A DNA stretch of 17,525 bases, taken from NCBI GenBank assembly GCA_001969505.1, contig LSSK01000219.1:1-17525 (forward strand). The letters run 5' to 3'. Position numbers and translations under genes: made by a program. Shown in pieces: positions 9,329 to 17,525 of this stretch. The first letter of the stretch is position 1, and every line of letters starts with the position of its first letter. The notes beneath the pieces were generated by a model. It saw only the letters and a list, made by a program, of their open reading frames with translations. It was not told the origin of the DNA and did not search any database. This DNA is from Zancudomyces culisetae (lineage: Eukaryota > Kickxellomycota > Harpellomycetes > Harpellales > Legeriomycetaceae).

Positions 9329-9505
9329 GGCTATTTTGGCGTTTAATTCATGAAAAATAAAATATAAAAGAGCCTATCAAAAAGCCAATCACGGTAAAAT
9401 AGTGTATATCAAGCAACAAGTTTGGCTTAAAAACGGATTGCTTTAATAAAAATATTATTATTAAGCCATAGCTTCGATTTCCCACCAGATTCACGTCGAA
9501 ACAGC

Positions 9506-10943
9506 ATGTCTGAGTATACAGGCGTCAAACGAAAGAAACTAACCTTCAAAGGGGAACAAAAAAAGTAAGCTGCAACCCTAGTCTCCCTAGAAAAAGTATG
9601 TTAATAATTGATAAATCAAATAAAGATTGTAATTCCATATAGAACAAAAAAGAAGGTCTATAAAGCACAGCATGTTGAAAATCAACTTCCCGAAATTACT
9701 GAAGGTAACTTTTTTTTGTTAATTTATTTGCTCTTCCTGTATAGCTTCACTGCTTATACTCAATGAAAGTTTATTCATTTAGCTTTTCCTTTACTATTGC
9801 GCTCTCCAAGCAAATACTGTGTCAAAGATGTTCCACCCCTCTCTCATTTGATGATTATTTTTAAATAGGTTGGGTTCCGGTGGAGTCAATCGAGGATTTA
9901 GAAGGTCCAATTATCATATTATCCAGGAGTACTAGCACAAAGATTTTCACGGTATTAACTGGGAGTGGTGGTTATACTGAAACGGGGCAGATTTTACGCG
10001 ATGTTAACTATATCGATTTGGTACCCTTTTCTCCAACATTTGAGAATGGCAACGAAATATACGAGCCAAAAAGTGCAGACCAAGTATTTGTAGGACAAAG
10101 AATAGTACTAAAGGGTACAGAGGAGAAAATAAATAGCGATTTGCCGAATGAAGGCGATAGTGGCATGGATAACTTAAAGAAAAATAACCCTACCAAGAGT
10201 ATGTTGGTATTAAAAACAAGTAAAGGCGGGTATTTATCCTTCAACCATATGAATCAAATAACAGCAGAGACCGTTGCTATTGGGCCTTCGGAGATGTGGG
10301 AACCAGTAATACATGGTGATACCAGTATCCCAGGGACTGTATCTTTTATGGCTGATACCACACATTTAAATCCACAAAACAAAGCACACGGATCATTAAG
10401 CTTGGAACCAAATTATCGGTTTTTATCTGTTATAGAAAAAGATGCTACAAAGCCCACAACGCATGAGCGCAAGAGCAAAGGTGGTCCAACGTCTTCAATT
10501 TGCATAAGCGCTACAAAGCCAGGATCTAGCGAAACATTCAGTGTATATTGCCAAGCTAGAATAAGGTACGAAAGAATTAAGGCAAAGAGTATAACCAAGG
10601 AGTCTACAAAGACAGGAGATCTAGCAGCTGTTGAAGAGGAAATTGCGTAAGTTTTTCTTTTTATCTATTTACGGATCCAATACTCGTTTTCGAGGGTTTT
10701 AGGTTGGATAATAGACGAAAGCTGGATTTTCATTCCCCAGTATATCATTTTTATTTGGTAATATGCTCATAAACATTTATGGCTATCAACTCTAGAAAAA
10801 AATACCAGAGCTGGGAGCATGGGCATGTCAGAGTAAGCGATGCCGAAAAACAGGCGCTGAAAAAGGCTAAAGAGGAGGGGAAATACTACGAAGAACTGCT
10901 GAACAGAAGGGAAAAAATGAAGACTGACAAGTTTTGTAAATGA
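9506..10943 (+). CDS. FRG1: FRG1-like nuclear/nucleolar protein
   Basis: FRG1 is an actin-bundling and RNA-associated protein found with spliceosomes and nucleoli. Its core is a fascin-like beta-trefoil. Four exons (9506-9564, 9643-9704, 9869-10646, 10796-10943) give 348 residues, against about 258 in human FRG1. The start MSEYTGVKRKKLTFKG matches the family N-terminus and is followed by a lysine cluster, a likely nuclear signal. The trefoil carries GGYLSFNHMNQITAETVAIG and PSEMWEPV, matching the family GYLGIN...VGRSDAIGPREQWEPV block. The end KKYQSW...VRVSDAEKQALKKAKEEG and LLNRREKMKTDKFCK matches the conserved tail. The extra length lies inside the trefoil, in low-complexity stretches around residues 95-145 and 185-270. 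Exon 3 joins directly to 10796, although an open stretch at 10703-10756 inside that intron could mimic an exon. Confidence 0.93.
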
Positions 10944-11134
10944 TTAGAGAACCGAACCTGTGGCGTGTCAAAACAGCAGTCATATGCTTGTGTACAGGGT
11001 TTATATATACATATTTATGAAATTGTTGATGACTCTATTGCTTTAGCGGATAGAATTGGACTCTACCTTTAACCACCTTTTCCTCTGGCTTTGTTTTTGC
11101 TTTAATAAAAAAGCGAACATTAACTTGTTCCTAT

Positions 11135-11145
11135 CCCCCCCCCCC
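11135..11145 (+). repeat. Poly(C) run of 11
   Basis: Eleven consecutive C residues occur in otherwise AT-rich DNA. Such runs are prone to length variation and to sequencing or assembly error. Confidence 0.85.
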
Positions 11146-11895
11146 ACATTTTATCCAACAACACTAGACAATTTACCCACATAAGTGAACAAATTATGCA
11201 AATCACATCTGTCAAGTATCAACACCTAGATTTTTTAGTCAGTTTTTATTTCGGTGATAACCATTGGGTAGCTTTGAGTTCGAAACTCAATTAGATTTTT
11301 TTTTGCGAAAGGAAAGGAAAAATGCAAGAAAATCCAAATGAGGCGAAAAATTGAGCTTTTCGCTCCAAAAAAAAAAAGTATGTTTTACTGGGATAGTCTC
11401 TGTTTAGCTAGCCATATTCTTACCAATACCTACCACTGTTGTGCTTAAACAACCTGGTATGCTTTTTTTAGGTGGAAAATTTTACCCAGCCAAAAGAAAA
11501 GTGTAGTTAGAACACTGGCGTAGCTTATGTGTAATTTGCTACATGCGAATGGAGCCGTATTAGACTCTGTTTCATACTTTGCTTTTAAAAAGGTCAGTGT
11601 ATGAAATATCCCTGCCTTTTTAAGAGTGCTCTCTCTCCTTTCCTCCCCGATTAACGAATCGACAACATTTTGATGTAAAGTTTATTTGTCTATTAGACAT
11701 TTTGCGCGTGTTCAGTGCTTTGAACGATCTACACACTGATTGAGATAGTGTTTTTTGTGAAAAATATCTTCAAGAAATAGTATATATGCTTTTTCAATGA
11801 GTTTAGTTTTTTTTGGATCGGTTTACAGGGCTACTCTTCCGCTGCTACGAAAATCGCTTTTATTATCGTCTTCTACTTCTTGTTTTTTCAAAAAC

Positions 11896-11917
11896 GCGAA
11901 AACAGTGCTGTTTTCGC
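11896..11917. repeat. Inverted repeat GCGAAAACAG-TG-CTGTTTTCGC
   Basis: Two exact 10-bp arms are separated by TG. The left arm sits within AACGCGAAAA, which contains CGCGAAA, the core recognised by fungal G1/S regulators of the SBF/MBF type. The repeat lies about 470 bp upstream of the HMO1-like gene. It could be a dimeric binding site or part of a structured RNA. Confidence 0.6.
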
Positions 11918-12385
11918 ATCTCGTAAATATTATTTTTCATTATTCACGTATTTAAATGGAAATAGCAAAATCAAGTGATGCGCTTCTCCCACAATATGTA
12001 ATATCTTTACGTAATAACTGGATATAATTCGTCCAGAACCATTTTTGTTGATTGTGAAATGCGAAAAATCGTTATTTAATTTGGTAACTATTAATCATCC
12101 CTCCAGAACTTGTATGTAAAGGTTAACAGCGTTTTACTTTTTTTTCTTGCCAAAACATTAATTCTGAACAAAAAAAGGGGGGTGATTTGAAAAGAAATCC
12201 ATTCAGTCGTATAAATTTCCCTGCGTTTCCATTGTGTTTTATTTCTATTTTCCGCCGCTGCTCTTTTTTATTTTACTGGAGAGTAAAAGTATTATATTAA
12301 GTTAGAATCAATAACAGAATTAGTGTGTAGGGATAATATTACTGACTGAGCTTAGACTGATACATTAAATATCGTATTTATAATA

Positions 12386-13335
12386 ATGGGACAGAAAAAA
12401 CAAATAACTATGGTATCTGTTACCGCAGAGGATGCGGCAGAGGTAGGTTTTTACTATTTCTTTAGCTTCTACTTATATCTGTTGGGCTACACTCGACTTC
12501 ACATCTATCGGAAAGAAGCACACACTTAGATGCGTCTGCAACTAACAAGCGTCAGCCCAACTATGTATTTATTACAGCATAAAGTAACTATTTGTATGTT
12601 ACGTTGTTCATAGATAGGCACCCTTTTTGGAAAACTATCCAACTCCTTTGCAAAGATAGCTCAACATAGCATTTCGGGCTACGAGGATCACGGGATACTA
12701 GAAAAAGGGAAGAGGAGAAAGATTGTAAAGGATCCAAATGCACCAAAGAAACCGCTTTCCGCGTACTTTTTGTACTGCAGTGAACATAGAAAGGCAGTGA
12801 TAGCCAGTGAACCAAACATCTCCTCTCAGGATATCTCCAGAAAGCTTGGAGAGATGTGGAAGGCACTTCCAGCAGAAGCACGAAAGGTTTGTGAATATTC
12901 TATCATGTCTTAAATACACGCCCTTGGTTTCTAACATGGGGTGTTTGGGTATATTACTTATACTGATGTTTTGTTGAACATTTACCTTTTCTGGGTTTGT
13001 AGATTTACGAGGATAGGTTTGCAAGGGGCAAGGAAAGTTATGATAGAGAAAATCAAGAGTACCTCAAAAGAAAAGACGCCCTAGGAGCAAATGTTGTTGA
13101 TATTGTCCCTCAACACACCATACCCTCCGCCTCCATCTTTGATCAAATACAATCTCTAGCCTATAACAAAATATCAGATGCTGATATAACAAGAGTTTTG
13201 GATGCTCAAAGCTCCGGTATGGGTATTCTTGGTGTAGATAAACAAAAGAAGAAGAAGAAGTCCAACGGCTCTGCTGATGTTAAAAAAGCAATTGAAGAGG
13301 ATGATAGCTCCAAGAAGGGAAAAAAGAAGAAATAG
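12386..13335 (+). CDS. HMO1: HMO1-like HMG-box chromatin protein
   Basis: Hmo1 binds rDNA and ribosomal-protein gene promoters and bends DNA. Three exons (12386-12442, 12614-12886, 13003-13335) give 220 residues (yeast Hmo1 has 246). After a helical N-terminal region (about 10-50), the basic stretch KGKRRKIVKDPNAPKKPLSA (50-69) leads into one HMG box (about 60-135) with FLYCSEHRKAV, ISRKLGEMWKALP and YDRENQEYLKRKD. The end has five consecutive lysines, then an acidic patch (EEDD), then KKGKKKK, like the lysine-rich Hmo1 tail. Intron 1 skips CAG at 12575-12577 and uses TAG at 12611-12613. Intron 2 has the unusual donor GTTTGT. Other one-box HMG proteins are possible, but the KRRKI+DPNAPKKPL junction and the lysine tail favour Hmo1. 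AATAAA lies at 13552. Confidence 0.85.
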
Positions 13336-14243
13336 GACAGCCATACGCAGCGAAGGTTGCTTCCCAAGCCTTTGAACATGTATTACCGGTGCTTGACACC
13401 AGAAATCATTACTTTATTGTGGTCATAACCATCATCATTCTGCCTTCTTTTTGATTAACTTACCTGTATATTCGATTGGTCGCATATCTGATTTTGATAC
13501 AATGCTTTAGTTTGGGTTTTTTTTTCAGTCTAACTTTTGTAATTTACTTTTAATAAATTTTTATTCTAGTTAATATATCACAGAGTCTTACATATTATGT
13601 GTTGATTATGGAGGAGAAGGAAAAGTGGTGTAGTGTATACGTTGAAATGCAATTAAGCTTTGTATAGTGGCTCGCAATTTATTTGCATATACAACGCGCA
13701 GATGGTAATTCGGCATCCAGCCTGGTTGACCTTTTAAAACGGAAAATTGAAAGTTCAGGATATGATTGGCGTGTATACCATTAGCATATACTGCCGTTTT
13801 TAGCAAGACAAAGAACATAAAGTAGTAATTCGGCTGCTATCATAATACCAAGTTTACTAAGCCCCCTCAATTCGATATTACTATACTTTCAAAGTACTAG
13901 TACATTTGCTGGTTTTAATAACTCTTGTTATACCTATACCCAATATCGTTCATTTATCCTGATGAGTCTGCCAAGACACTTTTTTTCAGATCATTTAATT
14001 GCACAGCTTTGTTTACTGGAAATGCGTTAAAAAAAATAGTTATGCAAAGTTATAACACCACTTTAGTAACTAGCCATCAAAAAAATATACATTTCCATTA
14101 GATCTACAAACTACACCTCACACAAAATGCGCCAACATTTAGAAATTCATGCTCACAAAGTGTTGGGCCAACCACTATTTCCTCACTACTAAAAGAATAA
14201 ATAATTTGTATCAGTGAAGCACCAAGAAAGAAACAGAGTTATA

Positions 14244-14400
14244 ATGTGGTTTTATCATGCTGTTCTTTGTTCCTCGTTCTCTGTGGCCTCAACGGCTAAG
14301 GTATCCATTTAGCGTATTTTATTATGATATCTCATAGGTATTGCGCTAAAAACTAAATTCATAGTACAAACGAAACGGCCATCTATATATCGCTTTTTGA
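14244..14400 (+). CDS. Speculative two-exon short secreted peptide
   Basis: I do not recognise this. ATG at 14244 opens 19 codons, MWFYHAVLCSSFSVASTAK, that resemble a signal peptide ending in an AxA-like region. They end at a possible donor GTATCC (14301). A TAG acceptor at 14362-14364, 12 nt after ACTAAAT, continues in frame as YKRNGHLYIAF and a stop at 14398-14400. The KR pair resembles a Kex2 site. The total is 30 residues. Both exons are tiny and the donor is weak, so chance is a real explanation. Confidence 0.15.
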
Positions 14401-14823
14401 AGCTATGCTGCAAACAAGTGGGAATTGAAGTCTAGTGGCGCTATCACACTAATGCATGCCAGTTTATCTAAATTGCGATATATATGTATTAGTTATGATT
14501 TGGACGATATTTGACTATTGTTTGTGGTGGAGTTTTTTTTTTTGGTGCTCGCAATTGGAATTGAAATAAAAAAACTATAGAACTAGGGATGGGATTGTAT
14601 ACCACGTACTCTATGAGTATTATATCCAATTAATAGAGCATGCCACTATAATTATATACTAATCCCTTCTATCCTTTTTCTTCTCGCTCATGATATCTGA
14701 ATAACACCTTTAGCCACAAAAACACACAGCATCTATATTGATACAAGGGTGGCATGCTAGAGTATATGACTAAATTTTATACAAGGCCAAAGTAAAAAAA
14801 AAAGTTTAATACAAAGCGATAAA

Positions 14824-14835
14824 ACTTGTACAAGT
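14824..14835. promoter_or_regulatory. Perfect 12-bp palindrome ACTTGTACAAGT
   Basis: Two exact 6-bp arms lie 20 bp upstream of the TATA element of the CAP gene. The position and symmetry suit a dimeric regulator site, but no binding protein is identified. Confidence 0.45.
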
Positions 14836-14854
14836 ACTAGTTTGTTTTTTTTTG

Positions 14855-14862
14855 TATAAATA
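14855..14862 (+). promoter_or_regulatory. TATA element TATAAATA of the CAP gene
   Basis: TATAAATA follows a T run (TTTTTTTTTG) and lies 172 bp before the ATG at 15034. The leader below it is A-rich with CA stretches, as in strongly expressed fungal genes, and contains the 8-mer TTTCATAG twice in tandem (14951-14966). Confidence 0.6.
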
Positions 14863-15033
14863 GACATCTTTTTCTCATCTTCTAAACAAGCATTAAGTAT
14901 ATCACACTTTCACTTATAGCATAGTAGCAGAAAAAAACACTTAGAACATATTTCATAGTTTCATAGTTTCAGTTGTTTAGTAACACACAAACAAGCATTT
15001 AAATATCATTTCAAAATCAAAAAATATTTCATC

Positions 15034-15723
15034 ATGTATAGCAAACTTTTGTCATCTCTGATAATATCAGTACTAATGGCCACAGGAAATGCCAGCCCAG
15101 TTTCACCACAGGAAGGCAAAGGCATAACCTCAAAGATTATGGATGCATATACAGAGGTAAATCCCGAGTTCGGAAGTGACGCCGGGAAAGGCAAAGCACC
15201 TGAAGGTGGTTCGCAAAAAGTGGGTGTGAAGGAGCTTGATGATGCTGATGATATTGATCACGATCTTAATGGGATTTTAGAGGAACTCAGATCTTCAGAC
15301 TCACTATATAAGAGAGACGATGCCATTATAAACCAGGTAGTTTGTGCTACCAATCAATACCGCAAGTCTCGCGGGCTAAAGCCTTTGTACATAGTTCCAA
15401 CACTCTCCACAATAGCACAAGCCCATTCACAATACATGTCTAAAAACAAGATTGCCACACACTCTGATCCAGCTGGTACCCTAGGAACAAGATTAAGCAA
15501 AAAAGGTGTGAAGTGGCAGCGCTGCTCAGAGAACGTTGCTACAGGGTTTAATGACGTAAAAAGTGTTATGAATGCTTGGAAAGCCTCTAAAGACCACAAT
15601 ACTAATTTGTTGAGTCCTACATCAAACATTGTCGGAATCGGAAGAGTGGGAATTTATTGGACACAAAACTTTGCTCAAGTAGCCGATAATGCTCCAATAA
15701 ATAAATACTTGCCAAAATGTTAA
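15034..15723 (+). CDS. Secreted CAP/SCP (PR-1-like) protein with Kex2 propeptide
   Basis: CAP proteins (fungal Pry family) are exported and bind sterols or fatty acids. The gene is intronless, 229 residues. Residues 1-21 form a signal peptide (hydrophobic LLSSLIISVLMATG, then NASP). An acidic propeptide (about 22-94) ends in LYKR (91-94), a Kex2-type site. The CAP domain (about 98-215) shows NQYRKSRGLKPL, AQAHSQYM with H131, CSENVATGF with E166, WKASKDHNTNLL with H188, and YWTQNFAQ (208-215), the counterpart of the YTQxxW/FA signature. Cysteines are C104, C164 and C229. A strong promoter precedes it (TATA at 14855). It is the only intronless gene among the eight. Whether it binds lipid or acts on a host or competitor cannot be read from the sequence. 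Confidence 0.95.
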   Translation: MYSKLLSSLIISVLMATGNASPVSPQEGKGITSKIMDAYTEVNPEFGSDAGKGKAPEGGSQKVGVKELDDADDIDHDLNGILEELRSSDSLYKRDDAIINQVVCATNQYRKSRGLKPLYIVPTLSTIAQAHSQYMSKNKIATHSDPAGTLGTRLSKKGVKWQRCSENVATGFNDVKSVMNAWKASKDHNTNLLSPTSNIVGIGRVGIYWTQNFAQVADNAPINKYLPKC

Positions 15724-16506
15724 TACTCATCAAGCATACTTTCTAGCCATACTTTATTTTAAACACAGTTTATTTTGTTATTACCTAGCACTGCCTAACG
15801 TACAGGTAATTTTAAATATTCATCATTTCAGCATATTCCACTTTAGTTTAAATAAAAATCAATCACTTTATTGTGTTGTCCATATATTAGTATCTTGCTA
15901 GCAACAAATTAAAGAAGTTGAAAAAGAAGCCATTGGCGGTATTGCATAGGATCTTTATAATCCGATGCAGTTTACACTATAAAATTTTAATTATATAGTG
16001 AAGAACCTTTGGGAAGGGCATATTTCCCATGTTAAAACCTTAACTTTCCAATAATGATGTACTATCAGCTAGCGCCGATGTTTCATATACAAAACTCCAA
16101 AATATATTTTTTACAAATACGAGTGTAGAATCTGCTTGGTAAAGTGATTCTTTGGACAATAGAAGCATTTATTTTTCAGGAGCATATTTGAATTAACAAA
16201 CAAAACGGGCGAATGGATGCGTGCAATTATTTAACCAAAATCGCTTTCAGCTTAAAAGGTACTTCATTTTAATGAAAAAAAATCAATAATAGTTGTCGAA
16301 TCACACTACAACTTTTGTAGTGTATTTAAAGTGAACATATTTCAAACTTTTGCAAGCTACCAAAACACTTTAGAAACACAATAATAAGTGCAAAAGAAAA
16401 GTATTCAGCGACTACTTTTGATTACACAACAAGTCACACAATCCTAGTAGCGGTATTTTTATAACAAAAGCAGGCCACAATCTGAACTAATAAATGAAAA
16501 AATAAA
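15724..16506. other. Intergenic region between the CAP gene and POL3
   Basis: 783 bp with no supported gene. AATAAA at 15851-15856 could end the CAP transcript. The hairpin at 16303-16323 lies about 185 bp before the POL3 ATG. The rest is AT-rich promoter-like DNA. Confidence 0.5.
16303..16323. repeat. 9-bp inverted repeat ACACTACAA-CTT-TTGTAGTGT
   Basis: Two exact 9-bp arms flank a CTT spacer in the POL3 upstream region. It may be a dimeric regulator site or a hairpin in a leader RNA. Confidence 0.6.
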
Positions 16507-17525
16507 ATGAGCAGCCAGGAATTTAATATCTCGCCGTATCCTAACACCCCAGTTAAGGAGGTCCATAAACGAAGAAAAGTAATTACAAAGAGCGGAAGTG
16601 GGTTGGGAGTTGGTCTTGAGGTACAAGAAAGCACATTTCAAGAACATTTGGCCAAATTTGAGGATGGAAAAACAGGTTGGTATTTTGTTTTCTGGCAGAG
16701 ATTTATAATATTAACCGATACATTTACTCAAGTACATGTATTAGAGTAACAGTGATATGCTATTAGTTTTATTTCTATATTATCTATTTCTCTACAATCC
16801 CCCTTCCTCTTCGAACTTTAGGTATAGAAAGCTGGAAAAGGCCAGAGATTCCTGCCTTCGATCCCCTTAAAAACAGCATAAGTAAGTACAGATTACTATA
16901 TCCATATTTAGAATGAGAAAATATAAAATATAAAATATAAAAAAGAGACACGCATATACCAGGTTATTATAGCATGTACATAACATGTGTATAATTATTA
17001 GCATTTCAGCAAATGGAAATCATCGACTACTATGATGTCACAAAGCAGAAAATGTCTTTAAGAATGTTTGGAGTAACAGATAACGAAAACTCGGTCATGT
17101 GTGAAGTTTATAACTTTTTGGGCTATTTCTACGTGCCAGTGCCATATGGGTTTAACTCTGCAAACACAGAGAGAGTCCGGCAGGCTTTAAATGAGCAGAT
17201 GAGCCCAGAAAACGGAGGAGCAGGCGCAGCATTTCATGGGAATAGTACTAAAGAAACACAAGCGGTTGTTCGGATAGAAACTATGAATAAGGAGTCGTTG
17301 TATGGGTACAATGGAGGGAAGAAGGTTCCATTTTGGAAGATATTTATGAGACTACCAAAATTGGTCACACCAGCACGTAGATTGTTCGAAAGAGGAGTTG
17401 AGATACCAACTATAGGAAACTATGTTTCTCAGACATTTGAAAGCAACCTGGAGTATGTAGTCAGGTTTTTGGTTGATTGTAAAGTAAGTGAACTTTCCAG
17501 CATTTGTTTCGCTGGTATCTTTTTT
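16507..17525 (+). CDS. POL3: DNA polymerase delta catalytic subunit, 5' part
   Basis: Pol3 is the lagging-strand replicative polymerase with a proofreading exonuclease. Only the first 237 codons are in the window: exons 16507-16675, 16822-16881 and 17002-17483. A GTAAGT donor at 17484 opens an intron that leaves the window. Features are an N-terminal basic signal HKRRKV (20-25), a STFQEHL helix, SWKRPEIPAFDP, then TFQQMEIIDYY formed across intron 2, and the N-terminal domain with GYFYVPVPYGF, KVPFWKIFMRLPK, ARRLFERGV and the ESNLEYVVRFLVD block that precedes the exonuclease domain. The exonuclease and polymerase motifs lie outside. Intron 1 has an unusual donor GTTGGT. Intron 2 must use TAG at 16999-17001, not the CAG seven bases later, to keep frame. 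Reading through the last donor would break the family alignment. Confidence 0.95.
16917..16939 (+). repeat. AAAATAT short tandem repeat in POL3 intron 2
   Basis: AAAATAT recurs three times in a row, followed by AAAA, inside the intron. The tract is probably neutral and prone to length variation. Confidence 0.7.

Larger units (their letters stand above)
9159..9505. promoter_or_regulatory. Divergent promoter shared by MOD5 and FRG1
   Basis: The 347 bp between the two start codons must hold both promoters. It contains the perfect palindrome AATCGGCCGATT and the MADS-type element CTATTTTTAG next to each other, listed separately. No coding frame is seen. Confidence 0.6.
10944..12385. other. Long gene-free region upstream of HMO1
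   Basis: About 1.4 kb with no protein I can support on either strand. It includes a possible FRG1 poly(A) signal (AATAAA at 11104-11109), a run of 11 C (11135-11145), homopolymer A and T tracts, an 8-bp inverted repeat with a 21-nt loop (TTTCATAC at 11570, GTATGAAA at 11599) and the 10-bp inverted repeat at 11896-11917. A long promoter, a leader with its own intron, or a non-coding RNA are all possible. Confidence 0.5.
13336..15033. other. Long gene-poor region between HMO1 and the CAP gene
   Basis: About 1.7 kb that I read as 3' DNA of HMO1 followed by a long promoter for the secreted CAP protein. It contains AATAAA at 13552, three copies of GCATGCC (14454, 14638 and, reversed, 14751), the palindrome at 14824-14835, a TATA element at 14855, and a tentative tiny secreted-peptide gene at 14244-14400. 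A 70-codon minus-strand frame at 13606-13818 does not resemble a known protein. Confidence 0.5.

Noticed and set aside
9843-9868. A TGATGAT box C-like motif in FRG1 intron 2, suggesting an intronic snoRNA
   Set aside because: It lies only about 20 nt before the acceptor, leaving no room for a guide or D box.
10703-10756. An extra FRG1 exon inside intron 3
   Set aside because: Including it shifts the frame of the conserved KKYQSWEHG tail. Direct joining of 10646 to 10796 keeps the family alignment.
11274-11298. A tRNA T-arm-like stem-loop (TTGAG-TTCGAAA-CTCAA) followed by a T run
   Set aside because: No box A, no matching 5' acceptor strand and no anticodon arm could be found upstream, so this is not a tRNA gene.
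12588-13024. Minus-strand open frames across the HMO1 exons
   Set aside because: They are antisense shadows of HMO1 exon 2 and its flanking introns and resemble no protein.
13606-13818. Minus-strand 70-codon open frame
   Set aside because: No family resemblance, no splice structure and no promoter features. Such a frame is expected by chance.
13959-13976. CTGATGAG followed by a GTCT/AGAC stem, resembling a hammerhead ribozyme core
   Set aside because: The obligatory GAAA after stem II is missing (AC then T run), and no flanking stem I or III was seen.
17484-17525. Read-through of POL3 past residue 237 (VSELSSICF...)
   Set aside because: A consensus GTAAGT donor starts here, and the read-through residues do not fit the polymerase delta alignment. 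The intron continues beyond the window.

Overview
The window is a stretch of nuclear chromosome from a fungus. Eight genes match conserved eukaryotic families, several of them fungal in form (ORM, PEP7/VAC1, YOP1, MOD5, HMO1, a Kex2-site CAP protein, POL3). FRG1 is present, although I recall it as absent from Saccharomyces cerevisiae. The DNA is AT-rich. Seven of the eight recognised genes are interrupted: I place 27 complete introns of about 39-173 nt, and POL3 begins one more that runs out of the window. CTG codons fall where these families need leucine, so the standard code fits. I cannot name the species. An intron-rich, AT-rich member of the Dikarya, or an early-diverging fungus, is compatible with what is visible.

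Layout from left to right. 1-400 has no gene but holds an almost perfect palindrome. 401-1376 (+) encodes ORM, the sphingolipid regulator, in 4 exons. 1633-1966 (+) is a tentative 2-exon, 44-residue protein. 2341-5039 (+) encodes PEP7/VAC1, a FYVE-domain Rab5 effector, in 6 exons. 5336-6183 (-) encodes YOP1, an ER-tubule protein, in 4 exons, convergent with PEP7. 6752-9158 (-) encodes MOD5, tRNA dimethylallyltransferase, in 10 exons, with a GC-AG first intron. 9506-10943 (+) encodes FRG1 in 4 exons, divergent from MOD5 across a 347-bp shared promoter. 10944-12385 is a long gene-free stretch. 12386-13335 (+) encodes an HMO1-like HMG-box protein in 3 exons. 13336-15033 is another gene-poor stretch. 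15034-15723 (+) encodes an intronless secreted CAP/SCP protein. 16507 to the window end (+) is the 5' part of POL3, the DNA polymerase delta catalytic subunit.

The genes are mostly housekeeping and do not form a cluster or pathway. ORM and YOP1 act in the endoplasmic reticulum, PEP7 in endosomal fusion, MOD5 on tRNA, FRG1, HMO1 and POL3 in the nucleus, and the CAP protein is exported. I see no mobile element, CRISPR array, tRNA or rRNA.

The most distinctive property is splicing. Reading frame and family alignment place 25 of 27 acceptors at TAG, with nearer or later CAG triplets skipped. I did not find a convincing undescribed multi-gene system. The best candidates for novelty are two very small two-exon genes and several perfect palindromes in the intergenic DNA.
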